From Theodoxus fluviatilis (lineage: Eukaryota > Mollusca > Gastropoda > Cycloneritida > Neritidae): a stretch of 60,000 bases of DNA. The position numbers and the translations under genes were made by a program. Under the pieces are notes generated by a model. The model saw only the letters and a list, made by a program, of their open reading frames with translations. It searched no databases and was not told the origin of the DNA. How positions within the stretch are numbered: the first letter of the stretch is position 1; the number at the start of each line of letters is the position of its first letter. The stretch spans positions 58,644 through 118,643 of the forward strand of contig JAWQFJ010002811.1 in NCBI GenBank assembly GCA_034096865.1, written 5' to 3'. Below, piece by piece: positions 15,380 through 26,839 of this stretch.

Positions 15380-16130
15380 AGGTAGTGGCAGCGCGGCACA
15401 AAAGTGCGATGTAACGTGCAAAACAGCCAAAACTGACAATTTTCACGGGGGCTGTGTTTGGCTTACACAAGTACTACAGATGTGTAACTTACACAGAAAT
15501 AATGAACTTTCTTCTTTCAATTGAATGTACGCTTATCATTGAGGCATTGGTATTTTTAATGCGCCACACCAAAATAATAGTGATACAGTGAAACCGCGCG
15601 ATCGTGAATTCCCGCTTTTCCAGCCGAGGCGGCAACAGGTGAGTTTTATGGTACTCCGTTTACTAGCCTGGCGAATTTGGGACAGACATCGCACAATGCT
15701 ATATTTGGTATCAATGTACGCGAAATTAAGTAATATATCGAATGATACCAAAATCCGTCCATATTTCTAAAGTATAAGCCCCTAAAAATGAAAAAAAATC
15801 ATGAAAGTGTCCGACATTTTGTGAAATTACATCAAGAAGCTCTGCTTTGACAACAGCTATCTTTAGGCTCAGATGAAAGAGAATTTAATTACCTTTAGGA
15901 ATGACATATTGGTTTTAGGTTGGCGAGAATGTCCCAAATTCGCCCGTCTTCAAGTTCAACCTAGGTACCCTATTTTCATGCACGGTGCATCAGCCCAGAG
16001 ATGGCGGCTTCCGAGATGTCGACTTCAACAAATTCTGAATTTGAAGTTTTGCAATCTACTCGACGTTCTCGGAAAGTAAAATGAAGCGAAATGTACCTAG
16101 TTGGTTCTTTACTATTGCTATATCATATAG
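15380..16130. other. CpG-containing insert with internal inverted repeats and a possible first coding exon
   Basis: This block differs from the surrounding intron by its CpGs and by a separated inverted repeat (GGCGAATTTGGGACA near 15672 and its complement near 15934). At 16001 the plus strand has ATGGCGGCTTCC opening MAASEMSTSTNSEFEVLQST plus RRSRK, followed by a possible donor GTAAAA. It could be the 5' part of a transposon gene or a chance ORF; no family is recognised. Confidence 0.3.
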
Positions 16131-16167
16131 CCTACACACACATACATGCGCAAACACACACGCGAGC

Positions 16168-16208
<41 letters not shown>

Positions 16209-16454
16209 CTTGAAAACGGTACTATTCTCTACTAGCGACACCCACCACCCACCCCTATGAACGACTACCCATTTCCCGAAAATTAGTTTTTGACCGTCAT
16301 AGGAAACCGTAACTGCGTAAGTAGCGGCAGTGCACTTGAGTTTATGTGGAAACACTTTGCGAGTGTGTTTGTGATTGCTGTGGTGTGCAAGTATCACATT
16401 TGTTAGAAAAAATTACCGCAAAAAAAGGATTCATGTTTTATCTTTCTTTTCTGC

Positions 16455-18056
16455 TTATTTCATAATTGAACTTGAACTTGAAAAACTCTATGAGGTAGGC
16501 TGTGTAGCCTTTACATAGTTCCTAGTGCTAGACTTGCATGTGTGGTGGCTAGTATACAATCTAGGTGCAGCAGGTTGGTTATACATAGTACTAGTAGGGC
16601 TGTCTTTCCAGAAGTAGTCTAACCTAGTCTTGAATTTGTCGACAGTGTTCGCAGATACTGCGTCTTCAGGAAGACTGTTCCAGGTGTTGACGACTCTCTG
16701 AGAGAAGTAGTTGACTCTCACGTTTAGTCTGCATTGGTCTTTGGGGAGTTTGAGAGAGTGGCCTCTGGTTTCTCTGCTGTTGGTTGGCTCAAAGCGAGGC
16801 TCACTGGTCTGTAGTTGCCCGGGGTCAGGCGGCTGCCTTTCTTGAAGATGGGGGTTACTGTGGCTCGTTTCCGATCAGCTGGCACTTGTTAGGTTGCTAA
16901 GGAGCGGAGGAAGAGTTCAGCCACTGGTTGTGCGAGTACATCAGCAGCCTTCAAGAGAATCATGGGACTGATAAAATCTGGACCGGCAGCTTTGTTCGTT
17001 TTTAAGCCCTGGAGCCTTTTCCTCACTTCCTCCTCGACTGTGATACCAAGGTCAACGAGCGCCTCTCCATAGTCGTATGTTGGGGGCTGGGGTAGTGGTC
17101 CATCGTCTTCACTGGTAAATACACTCTGAAAGAAAGTGTTGAGCAGTTCAGCTTTATCCTGGTCTGTTGTAGCTCGGGTTCCATCTTCTCTCTTCAGGTC
17201 ACCAGCGCCTGATTTTGTTGATGTCTTGGATTTAACGTATGACCAAAATGCCTTTGGGTTGCTCTTGGCGCTTTCTGCAACAGTTTTCTCCAGTTTCTTC
17301 TTTGCTTTCCTGCAGGCTGCTGACGCTCGGTTCCTGGCTCTTCTCCATTCTTCGTCTGAAGCCAGCGTCGGAAAAGCTTGTGCTTGGTTCGGACTGATGT
17401 CAGCGTTCCTCCATCCATCCATTTTTGCCTAAGACTGCCTTGGGCACTGCGTTTGGGTACTGCCCTCTCCACCGCGCTGATGATTTTGTTTTTCAACATT
17501 GTCCAGTACTCCTCCACTGACAGTCCCTCTCCTTCAGTCTCCCAGTCGAACTCTATTGTCAGGGCGCCAGAGTCCATTCTTGCATAATCGTATGACGTGT
17601 GTGCCTTGGGTGTCTGTATGCTTGTGTTCAGGTTGATGACGAGGGTGAAGTGGTCACTCTTGCCCATGCCTGGTGTAGTGGTTATCTTTTCCATGGTATC
17701 CTCTTCGCTCGTCAAAACCAAATCCACGATGTTTGCTTTCTGTTCAGGGCGGAATCTAGTGGGTTCCCTCTGGTGCTGTACCAAGAATGAGTCTTTTGTT
17801 GCTTTTATGAACGATGTTGCCGAGTGAGACGGGCCTGCTTCGCTGACGTTTGAGTCCCAGTTTATTTCCGGGTAGTTGAAATCTCCCATGATGAGTAGCT
17901 CATAGTGTTTCTTTTCTGCAGCCTTGACTAGTAGGGAGTTCAGCTTCTCATTGTTTTCTTGACTGGAGTTTGAGCTTCTATATACGAGACCAACAAGCAG
18001 TGTGGGCAGGTTATCTCTCTTGCATTTTGCGAAGATATGTTCTTTGAAATTGCTGT

Positions 18057-18062
<6 letters not shown>
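16455..18062 (-). pseudogene. Dead CR1/L2-like LINE, reverse transcriptase core deleted
   Basis: Read on the minus strand. The endonuclease domain lies at about 17420-18060 (LIMGDFNYPEINWDSN; GKSDHFTLVIN). After a frameshift near 17360 come the linker (RNRASAACRKAKKKLEK, NPKAFWSYVKSKT) and the start of the reverse transcriptase (AGPDFISPMI, then FKKGSRLTPGNYRPVSL). At about 16800 the sequence jumps straight to the C-terminal LINE signature (YFSQRVVNTWNSLPEDAV). The catalytic palm with its YADD-type motif is therefore missing. The 3' end is a (TTCAAG)n tail near 16460, and the 5' end stops at a (TC)n tract (18063). Not functional. Confidence 0.9.
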
Positions 18063-18131
<69 letters not shown>

Positions 18132-18205
18132 CACCCACCCTCTTACTCTCATTCTTTCCTTCCTTCCTCCCCCTTTCCCCAGCTCCCACCCCCCACCCCC
18201 CCCCC

Positions 18206-18288
<83 letters not shown>

Positions 18289-18372
18289 CATTTGAATATT
18301 TTGCCTCAAGGGCTGAATGTAAGAAAGGCACTACTGCCTAATTCACTACCCTTGTAAAATAAAGTTCGTTCG

Positions 18373-18450
<78 letters not shown>
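18063..18450. repeat. Cluster of (TC)n tracts ending in (CA)n, with a LINE/SINE 3' tail between
   Basis: Three long TC tracts (18063-18125, 18211-18284, 18378-18428) and a CA tract (18429-18450). Between the second and third, TTGTAAAATAAAG followed by (TTCG)3 looks like the 3' end of a plus-strand retroposon. Confidence 0.85.
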
Positions 18451-18452
<2 letters not shown>

Positions 18453-18586
18453 CAGACAGAGGCAAAGCATAGTATTCGAGTATTCACTGTAGGCCAGCCC
18501 TGTGAGACAAGTGTTGAAGGAGTCAAAGAGGAGAAACCAAAATGCTGACAGATGGCTGACCTAGATAACGCATCTCGCCTCAGGCC

Positions 18587-18727
18587 TTGGAGAGGGGTGG
18601 GGGGATGGGGTGGGGGGAAGGGGTGGGTGGGATGGGGGGATGGGGTGGGGTGAAGGGGGGATGGGGTGAGGTGAAGGGGGGATGGGGTGGGGGGAAGGGG
18701 GGATGGGGTGGGGGAGAGAGAGAGAGA

Positions 18728-18780
<53 letters not shown>
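18587..18780. repeat. G-rich minisatellite followed by (GA)n and (CA)n
   Basis: GGGGGATGGGGTGGGG-type units (about 18587-18715) run into short GA and then CA repeats to 18780. The many G runs could form G-quadruplexes on the plus strand. Confidence 0.85.
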
Positions 18781-18791
<11 letters not shown>

Positions 18792-20439
18792 AAACAAATA
18801 TCTACTTGTATGATGAATTACACAATCTCCGAAACATACCCCCCAAAAATTAGTGTACCTGAGAAGAAGAAAAATATATAATTGTTAATTTATGATAACA
18901 TGATTGCAATGACATATGCACATGAATAAACACACATACACTTCCACACATCTAGGTATTGGAATTCCACCCACCATCCCCACCCCCCAACAGCTCAGCA
19001 TGGCCAGCCCCTCAAGTAATTGTATAAAAAGGGTGTAAAAGGAATACACTTTTAGTTATCCCATTGGCTAGACTTTAGATGAAGGTGTGGGTAACCGTTG
19101 TAGGATGATGCTTGAGAATACATGTATTGTGAAAATTTTCCTTGAACATAGACTTGATACTGTTACTGAGCACATCAACAGAAATATAAGTGGCTGCATG
19201 GAGGATATTGACATTTGTTAAAATTTATTTTAATATCTTTATTTTCAGATGAAGTTCAGTGTGACATATTGAGGTCTGTCATCTTGGCCCAGGGAAAAAG
19301 GAAACGACTGAAAATGCCATCCATTGAGCCAAAAATTGTGAGATTTCACAAAATATTTACATCATCACATTGTACTAAGTATTGGATATAAAAGCTTTCA
19401 ACCTAGATTAATCTCTTCATGCTTCTTATGAAGTTTTCTGTATTTCTTTCAAATTTGAAGTAAATCCATCAAGTGGTTCAAAAGTTATGGCCAATATATA
19501 TGTACATGACGGTCATTTCCTAGTCCATCATGGCATATTTAGCCTAATTTTGTTTTTTGAAACTCTGTATTTTCCAAACTATTGCATTTGATGAGCTAAA
19601 AAAATGAGCTTAATTAATATGTAAAATTCTGTCATGAGGAAGTGATTTAGAGTGAATCTTTGAAGTAATTTTGTAATTACATGCTGTCAAAGTAGTCAAA
19701 TCATTCAAATTTGACATGTTTTGAATATCTTTTTTTTCCATTTTGAAGCACTTGTAGTTTTGCTGATTTTGTAGTCATAGCATAGCTGTTTCAGAAATAC
19801 AATCTATATAATCAGTTGTATATGCTTAATTAACATAGACTACATAATCTGTCTTATTCATTAAGTTTTTCAAGGCTGAAAATGGTAGTTTAGTACAAGG
19901 ACAACCTCCCAAATTTTCACCATCAGATTGAAACCTCATTACTCCGGAACTGTTCATGATAGAGCCAAAAAATGTTTTTGTTTTAATTCCATCATATAGT
20001 AGAATCATAATAAATCAGAATATTCTATTTAATACTAATAGTGATATTTCAATTTTTGCTGCCACTACCTACTTTAAGCAACAGCATACACTGCAACAAA
20101 CTCAGTCATACTTCTTTGCTTTTATATTAAGGCATTGGAGAACAATGATAGAAACAAGTGAGACAAAGGCACAGAGGCTGGGAATGTAAAAGAGGAAGAA
20201 ATAAATGCATTTAATGTAGATGTATGCATGCAAATTCATGTGCACACCCATACATTTATGCATGCCAGCAAGCACACACAGGAACACACACACACACACA
20301 CACACACATATATGCACACCCTCATACACACATACACGTACAGATACATACATATTTTAACAAATACACTTGTACCACATCAACACATATGCACATACAA
20401 ACAAATTCAATACACATGTATGCATACGCATCCGCGCGA

Positions 20440-20493
<54 letters not shown>

Positions 20494-20519
20494 GTTACAC
20501 AAATACAAAGCCAACTCAC
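18781..20519. other. AT-rich intron with CA tracts
   Basis: No exon seen. AT-rich sequence with CA tracts at about 20285-20310 and 20440-20492, the latter against the donor of the FN3-3 exon. Confidence 0.55.
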
Positions 20520-20745
20520 CGCCCTCAGGAGTGGTGAAGTTGATGATGTTGGAGCCATTGGAATAGAAGTGGCTGTTGACGGCCACCACGTCAGACTCGA
20601 TCTCAGCGTAGGAGTAGAGATTGGGCACCAAAGCTCGCACCTTCTGGTCCGCCTGCCTGCGGTAGCGCTGTCCCATGGAGTTCTTGGGGGGGATGAACAC
20701 CTGGTGTAGAGTGTCCTCCTTCTGCCCCTTTTTCCAGAACCGAAT
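20520..20745 (-). CDS. L1-CAM exon: second half of FN3-3, with a dibasic cleavage motif
   Basis: Exon of 226 nt, phase 0 to phase 1, donor GGCG|GTGAGT. It encodes IRFWKKGQKEDTLHQVF, then MGQRYRRQADQKVRALVP, and AEIESDVVAVNSHFYSNGS, with NGS and NFT sequons. R-Y-R-R (20656-20667) fits the R-x-R/K-R rule for furin-type convertases, and vertebrate L1 is cut in its third FN3 domain at a similar motif. A long (CA)n tract (about 20440-20492) lies in the intron just past the donor. Confidence 0.93.
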
Positions 20746-21548
20746 CTGGATCAAGAAGAACAAGACTGTTGTGGGAAAGTCTGCAGTGTGTCCAGTTCTT
20801 ACTTCAAGTACAGACTCCAGAAGCAGACAGCCAGAGACAGATGGTGTCTTCAGAACTACATGCAGGTGTAACCGAGCATTTTGGAAATTCAACAAATGCA
20901 GCTGTTCAAAAACTGAGCGCGCAGTAGATAACATCTAATCATTTGTTTTATACAGGCTGCAATGGTACATAACCCTCCCTTGAACACTGAGATGGAAAGG
21001 GAACGATGACTCTGTGCCCAACAACGTTATCCTTTACCACGGTAGTCAAGGCATAAGCCATGTGGTCAGGTCTCTGCCAAGCCTGCTAGTCGCGGCATAC
21101 GTCCCGTGTGATGGGGGTAAAGGTTCTCTAATTTTCTCTCAAATGTGATTGGTTTTGAAGCAGATTGTCTGCTTGCACTCTACCGAGGAAGGGTTTCTGC
21201 ATGCCCATATAAGTGACTGGGGGTGGAGTCATGAACTTTTCCCCTCAGAGTGGACTATGCATTATTATGATGTCATGGTAAGGGTCAATTCAAATGATCA
21301 CAAGCCTCAAAGTACAACTCCTTCACCATGAGTGAATCACCGAGACCTAAGTATTATCTGAGAAGATGCACCTTCCTCTGGACTGGTCCACACTCTAGTG
21401 ATATCTGTCAAAATGAGAGTAGCCATATCTTGTCTTTTCAGAGGAGGAGGTACCATAATGTAACTGGTGGAAGAAACAGATCTGAATGTTTGAATGACCT
21501 CATCATCTAATACTTAGCAGAACTGCCAAAAAAGTTTGTGAAACCCAC
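20746..21548. other. Intron, nothing recognised
   Basis: No conserved coding segment, hairpin or clear repeat seen. Confidence 0.5.
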
Positions 21549-21679
21549 CATGTATCCACGGAATTTTCCTCTAATGACGTCAGGATCGTTGCTGACAGGG
21601 TCCCACATGAATCCTGCACTGGAGGCTGTCACCTCCACTTCAGGATCCAGTTCAAAGTTCTCTGGCATCACCAGCGGAG
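21549..21679 (-). CDS. L1-CAM exon: first half of FN3-3
   Basis: Exon of 131 nt, phase 1 to phase 0, acceptor GCCTACAG, donor ATG|GTGGGT. It encodes APLVMPENFELDPEVEVTAS, AGFMWDPV (core Trp) and IRGKFRGYM. The join to the next exon gives RGYMIRFWKKG, the usual C-C' strand of FN3 domain 3. Confidence 0.92.
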
Positions 21680-21853
21680 CTGTAGGCAGACATGGAGCTT
21701 GTAATAAGAAAAGCTTTAGTGTTGTTTTCATACATCTTCAGCACCTAGCATGGCCCATGTCCTACTCATATCTCAGAAATGGTTAAAACAAAAAAAATAT
21801 CCACACATATACATGCACACACACTAACGCATGCACGTGTGCATGCACACACA

Positions 21854-21854
<1 letters not shown>

Positions 21855-21902
<48 letters not shown>
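21855..21902. repeat. (CA)n microsatellite
   Basis: Nearly pure CA repeat in the intron between the FN3-2 and FN3-3 exons. Confidence 0.95.
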
Positions 21903-21904
<2 letters not shown>

Positions 21905-21980
21905 CAACAACAAAAAAGGAGACAAAATGTCTCACAACACATAATCAACATTGGGTGCATTTCTGACCAGGCCCACCCAC

Positions 21981-22215
21981 CTGCTTCACCCGAGTTCCCA
22001 GTGATGTTCTGGGCGTTGTCCAGGGGAAAGCCCATTTGGTTCTTGGCCTGCACAGTCACCAAGTAGGGCTTGTAGATGGTGTCCACCTTGATCTCCTTCC
22101 GTCCCACCGTCCAGTCATCTATCACCTGCTGCGTCACCGTCCCATTGCCGTCCTGGGAAATCACCGTCACGATGTAGTGGAAGCCTGGTCCGTTGTGCTC
22201 TATCTGGGGCATGGG
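21981..22215 (-). CDS. L1-CAM exon: rest of FN3-2
   Basis: Exon of 235 nt, phase 0 to phase 1, acceptor TCCCTGCAG, donor GCAG|GTGGGT. It begins PMPQIEHNGPGFHYIVTV; the IEHNGPG segment is one of the clearest signatures of neuroglian/L1 FN3-2. It ends YLVTVQAKNQMG (F strand) and NITGNSGEA, with further NGT and NIT sequons. Confidence 0.94.
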
Positions 22216-22881
22216 CTGCAGGGACAGACATGCAAAAGAGGAGTCAGTCACCATAAGTCAAGCAGACAAAGTGGACCACAGTTTTTCTTCAGGTTCACTT
22301 ACAAGTGTGTATTTGTGGCTTGAGGCCTTCACTATCTCTAGAAGGCAGTGAGTGGAAAACCTTTGAAGGTACTGTGACAGCTTGTTACCACTTTTCTTGT
22401 TAAAACAGATTGTATCTGAAGGGTGATTAAGTGATTAGGCTGCTACAGTTAACACAAGATGTGATTGGTTTTATTCAGAAAACGTTTGCTAACACTACAG
22501 CCTACACAGATGAGAAGTAATTATGGGCTCTGACAATTTGAAAATACTTTTAAGAGTTTGGAAAGAGATCAAAATAGGGAAAGCCAATGATTAGATATTA
22601 TGTCATCAACAGACACAATTTTCATAAGGAAAAAAACAAACATACCTAACAAACACCCTTACAAATTCCATATCACCAAAGATCAGTTGTATTTTCACTA
22701 CTGAGACTGAGACTGAGTACCACTCAATCTAATAAAACCAGTATTTAAAAAGAATAGAAAAAACAAAATTCACTTTCAAGGCCATGCTACAAAAGCCCCA
22801 TCCTAAATCTGCAGCCCCAGAAGGTTGTTGTTCTCTGCAGTATAATCACCCTAAAACCAACAATGACAAGGCAACACTGAC
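22216..22881. other. Intron, nothing recognised
   Basis: Ordinary AT-rich intron without visible exon or repeat. Confidence 0.5.
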
Positions 22882-23258
22882 CTCCCACTGCACCACAATG
22901 TAGCCAGTCTTGTCGCCCACAGTGTGGACGTCGTGCGGATGGTGGTCGGGGCGGGCCTGGTGGGTGGAGCAGACAGTAGGAGATGGCTTGCTGGGCTTCC
23001 CTACACCGATGGAGTTGACGCCCTTCACTCGGAATGTGTAGTTACCAAACGGGGAGAGGTCTATGGAGACTTCCCGTCGACTGTGGTCAGGGCGAGCACC
23101 CACAATCCACTCGTCAGGGTTGTAGGACGTGCTGTACTCCAGGATGAAGTTCTCCATGGTGGCAAAGTTGCTTTGCTCCTCCAGGAACGTCCACTCCACA
23201 GTGGCTCGCCGGGACTGGCACTCCTTCACCTTCAGGTTGGTTGGCGGGTCTGGGGGAG
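22882..23258 (-). CDS. L1-CAM exon: FN3-1 and start of FN3-2
   Basis: Exon of 377 nt, phase 1 in (TGCCACAG) and phase 0 out (GAG|GTCAGT). It encodes APPDPPTNLKVKECQ, ATVEWTFLEEQ (FN3 core Trp), NFILEYSTSYNPDEW and NYTFRVKGVNSIGVG, typical FN3 strands. The end, KTGYIVVQWE, is the C strand of FN3-2, completed on the next exon. Confidence 0.93.
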
Positions 23259-23754
23259 CTGTGGCAAGAAGAAAGAAGAGGTTCAGTGTATCGCTCTTAC
23301 GTGAATGCCAAGTTTATTTTTCAGAGTATCACGAACCACAATCTGAAATCTCTTTCAAGATTTTTAAAAACACAACAACAAACCAATCCAAAGCACACAT
23401 TTGATGTCTATTGTGCATTTTACATTCATAACATTAGCATGGTAGGGCTACAATTTTATTATAGAAAAAACATTTTCTGGAGAGAAAAAAGTACCTTAAA
23501 AGGAAGTGCCATTGGGGAACTGCCCGTCTTTCCAAAGTAATTTTTCAAAACTTTTCTTCAACAGAAAGTAACACAAATCAGCAACTGTGTGTCTAACTTT
23601 ACCTATCTTTATGTATGAAATCTGGCCAACAGCCCCGCAGGCTAAACCACAGTGCACATTTGTGACTAGACTCCAGTCAAAGAACTGCCTGGAACAAGTG
23701 CGCCACACAAAAATCAAGACCAAGAGCTGACCAACGGGCAGGAAGGGGTCTCAC

Positions 23755-24036
23755 CTCTGATCTCCAGCTTGGCTGAAGCCATGGCACTGTCAAGGCCGTT
23801 GGAGGCCTTGCACGTGTAGTTCCCCGAGTCCACACTCTCCGTGTCCAGAATCCGCAGCCTGCCGTCATCCTGGTGGATGCGGGAGTTAGAGATATCCACA
23901 GCCTCCCCATTCTTGAAGAACTCATAGCGCAGCTTGCTGCTTTCAGCTGGGTCTGTGTTGGCCAGACAGTTGAACATGGCCTCGTTACCGTGAATCAGCT
24001 GAATGTCAACTGGAGGTCTGGAGATGACTGTCCTCT
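23755..24036 (-). CDS. L1-CAM exon: complete Ig6
   Basis: Exon of 282 nt, phase 1 to phase 1, so the whole domain is a single symmetric exon. It encodes RTVISRPPVDIQLIHGNEAM, FNCLAN (first Cys), LRYEFFKNGE and SVDSGNYTCKASNG (second Cys with an NYT sequon). Vertebrate L1 carries an RGD in Ig6; none is present here. The acceptor is TTCTTGCCAG, and only 9 bp upstream of the exon a 44-bp tandem array begins (24046-24309). Confidence 0.93.
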
Positions 24037-24045
24037 CTGGCAAGA

Positions 24046-24309
24046 AAACCCATATCACAGACTGTATGCACACCAAGAAGAGGGAAAGATGACCCATATC
24101 ACAGACTGTATGCACACCAAGAAGAGGGAAAGATGACCCATATCACAGACTGTATGCACACCATGAAGAGGGAAAGAAGACCCATATCACAGACTGTATG
24201 CACACCATGAAGAGGGAAAGAAGACCCATATCACAGACTGTATGCACACCATGAAGAGGGCAAGAAGATCCATATCACAGACTGTATGCACACCATGAAG
24301 AGGGAAAGT
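24046..24309. repeat. Minisatellite, about six 44-bp units beside a splice acceptor
   Basis: Unit ACCCATATCACAGACTGTAT plus GCACACC and A/TGAAGAGGGAAAG, repeated six times with few differences. On the transcribed strand each unit supplies a pyrimidine stretch (CTTTCCCTCTTC). The array starts 9 bp above the Ig6 exon, so it forms the branch-point and tract region of that intron. Confidence 0.95.
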
Positions 24310-24577
24310 GGTCTCTGTGCATCACAAGTTAACTCATCACATTGGTTGGAAGGTAGATCCGGATTTCTGACTTCTCACAACTGTACAACTTCTGTGATAT
24401 GTTAGCATGGAAGGTTATAAAATCTTCTCTTCCAGTAAAAGTTCTGAAGAACATTAAATATTATTTACTAACATATCAAACTAAAAGTAGACAACGATTA
24501 AATATGAAGACATGTCATCATTAGGAATGAGCACCACACAAAAATATGTCAGCAGTGATGCACCAAGTAGAACTTAC

Positions 24578-24668
24578 CTCTGACCAAGAGGTCCCCCTTC
24601 CCTTCATCACGGCCAAACTTGTTCCTCACTTCACACTTGTATTCACCATCATCCTTGCTTCGCACATC
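24578..24668 (-). CDS. L1-CAM exon: end of Ig5
   Basis: Exon of 91 nt, phase 0 in (CTTCAG acceptor) and phase 1 out (AGAG|GTAAGT). It encodes DVRSKDDGEYKCEVRNKFG and GDLLVR, the F-G strands of Ig5 with the second Cys. Small, but fixed in place by the in-phase joins on both sides. Confidence 0.91.
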
Positions 24669-25077
24669 CTGAAGTGAAAAAAAAGCAAAATTTTTATATC
24701 CTCTGTACCAATCTCAGAAGACAGTTGTTTAAACCAAGTTACAGAAAACAATCCTTAAAACGTCAATGGAATTAGGCACGATGAAGAGATATGTTTTTAG
24801 ATCTTGTCTGAATGCATCCTGCTTTGGGTATGATTGAAGTTGATCAGATAGGGCATCCCAGACAAGAGGCCAAGCATAGGAAAACGCCCTCTGTCCAAAT
24901 CTGCAACTGGCTGCTTTCTGCTGTTTCAGCAGGAAAGCTGAAGCAGACTGTACATGTAGAGATCTGGTGGGCTTGTACTGTGGTGCAAAGTGTCAGAGAT
25001 AAAGTTAAAGTAGTTGTTGCTGCTGTTGTTGCTGCTGTTGTTGCTGCTAGAACAGACTGAGAGGGAAGTTCAGGTAC

Positions 25078-25265
25078 CTTGATGACAAGGTTTCCACTGG
25101 GAAGGACCTCATAGCGCTTTCTGTCCACCTGGACGGGCTGTGATCCTTTGAACCAGGTGATGACAGGCTTGGGTTCTCCGGTGGCCTCGCAGGTGATGGT
25201 CACGTCATGACCCATGGCCACCTTCTGTATCTCCCTGGGTGGAGAGACTACCTTGGCAGGGATGG
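25078..25265 (-). CDS. L1-CAM exon: first part of Ig5
   Basis: Exon of 188 nt, phase 1 in (CACACAG acceptor) and phase 0 out (AAG|GTACCT). It encodes IPAKVVSPPREIQKVAMG, VTITCEATGEPKPVITWF (first Cys, core Trp) and ends GNLVIK. A CAG/CAA-type triplet tract (25010-25050) lies just past the donor. Confidence 0.92.
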
Positions 25266-25677
25266 CTGTGTGGCCCCACAAAGAGAGACAGGTTGCCTTC
25301 AGTGCAGGGCAAGGGGAACAGGCATGGGAGATAACTTGTAGCATGGCAAATAGTCAACAGCAAAGGCATATGATTGATTTATTCATCCTTCTATTTATCT
25401 ATAAGTTTGAAATATTTCTACAATTATCACCTGTAGTCATAGATATGCTGTTATCAAGACATGAAGAAGTCCTGAGAGTTCAACTGCATTGTAGACAGGA
25501 TTGTAGCTTTGTAAGAATAGGAATTATTCCGATAAAAAAGAGAGACAATCCTGCAAGCTTGGATACGAGTTACGGTTCCTGAAGCACAGTCAAACTTCAA
25601 GATTTCCAGTCAGTCTGACACAGAAGAGCGTGTGTTATAATCGGCGCGGATTTTGTGTAATTCAAGCTTATTACAGT

Positions 25678-25881
25678 ATGGTAAAACGCTGTAGTTGGGG
25701 CACTTGCAATGCAGATAGCAGGTATCCTGACCGATATCCTGGTGTCAATTTTTTCCCGTTTGCTAAACCGACAAGAACCCACAACAGAGATAAATGTCTG
25801 CGATGGATCAAAGCGTGTGGTCGCCCGCATTCCCAACTCAACGTCGACAACATACGGCGATGGATGTATGTTTGCTCCCAA
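25678..25881 (+). pseudogene. THAP zinc-finger first exon (transposase N-terminus)
   Basis: Starts MVKRCSWGTC (the C-x4-C zinc pair), continues PGVNFFPFAKP (hydrophobic F.FP motif) and LRWIKACGR (conserved Trp), and ends RRWMYVCSQ just before CAA|GTAAGT. The third Cys is present, while the final zinc-binding His, expected as the next residue or so, would be on the following exon, which is absent. THAP domains bind DNA and open many transposases (P, Kolobok, ISL2EU) and some host regulators. Confidence 0.75.
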
Positions 25882-26010
25882 GTAAGTCGAAACAGCTGTT
25901 TTTTTTTACAATTATTACCCTTACTTTAATTAAAAACTATTATGTGTGTGTGTTGTGTGTGTAGACATAAAACGTAGATCTATTCAAGATTGCGTGTGCA
26001 CTCTCCCTAC

Positions 26011-26428
26011 GAAAATTTTCGGCAAACCTGCAGTTTAGAGGCGAGTCCCGCTTGTGGGTTTTCATGCATTTTAATGCGTTTTTCGCTAAAATACAATTAT
26101 TGGGTTTAAATACAATCATATTTACACACATTGTACACATATTCGAGCCTATGTACATTAGAATTAACTCACAATTTAATGCCGAAATGACCGACTGTCG
26201 CAGAGCGTCATGGCCGCCATGTACTGTTTGTGTTGTGACGATCGGTCACTTCGGCATTAAATTGTGAGTTAATTCTAATGCACATAGGCTCGAATATGTG
26301 TGTGTATGAGTGTAAGTATGATTGTATTTAAAGCGTATAATTGTATTTGAGCGATAAACTCATTAAAACGCATGAAAACCGGCAACAAGCAGGACCCGCC
26401 TCTAAACTGCAGGTTTGCCAAATTTTCT
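26011..26428. repeat. Large palindrome (foldback), arms about 200 bp
   Basis: The left arm and the complement of the right arm agree over almost their whole length: GGCAAACCTGCAGTTTAGAG, ATTCGAGCCTATGTNCATTA, then AACTCACAATTTAATGCCGA. They differ at scattered sites and small gaps. The centre, near 26216, is itself palindromic (CATGGCCGCCATG). It lies between the two convergent exons of the 25519-27224 element. Confidence 0.9.
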
Positions 26429-26839
26429 TCAGCTGATCTTTTTCTTCGTTTTTTATTTATTTAATTTTTATTATTATTAAAATTAGCTTGTGAAAAGGTG
26501 GAATGTGTACTGTAACACTACTTAAAAGGATTTTGTTTTATGTACATAAGTGCCATGCATGCCTGCAGCCTACTGAGTCAGTGTACAAAGCATTTGTGTG
26601 GGTGTGGTTTGAATGACTGCATGCTTGTGTACATCACTACATAAGTTACATGTATGCTTGTGATGAGTGAGTGCATATGAACCATATAACTGAGTGTATG
26701 CATGTGTTGCAATGTAGGGTTGTATGTGTGTATTACTATAGTATTAAGAGTGAGCCAGAGTCTTCCGTTAAGATTACAATTGCCTGCTTGTGTTTATTTT
26801 ATTATTATTTATTTACCTTTCTCTTTTTTCTTCTCGTAC

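Noticed and set aside
23755..24036. RGD integrin motif in Ig6
   Set aside because: Looked for by analogy with vertebrate L1; not present in the translation.
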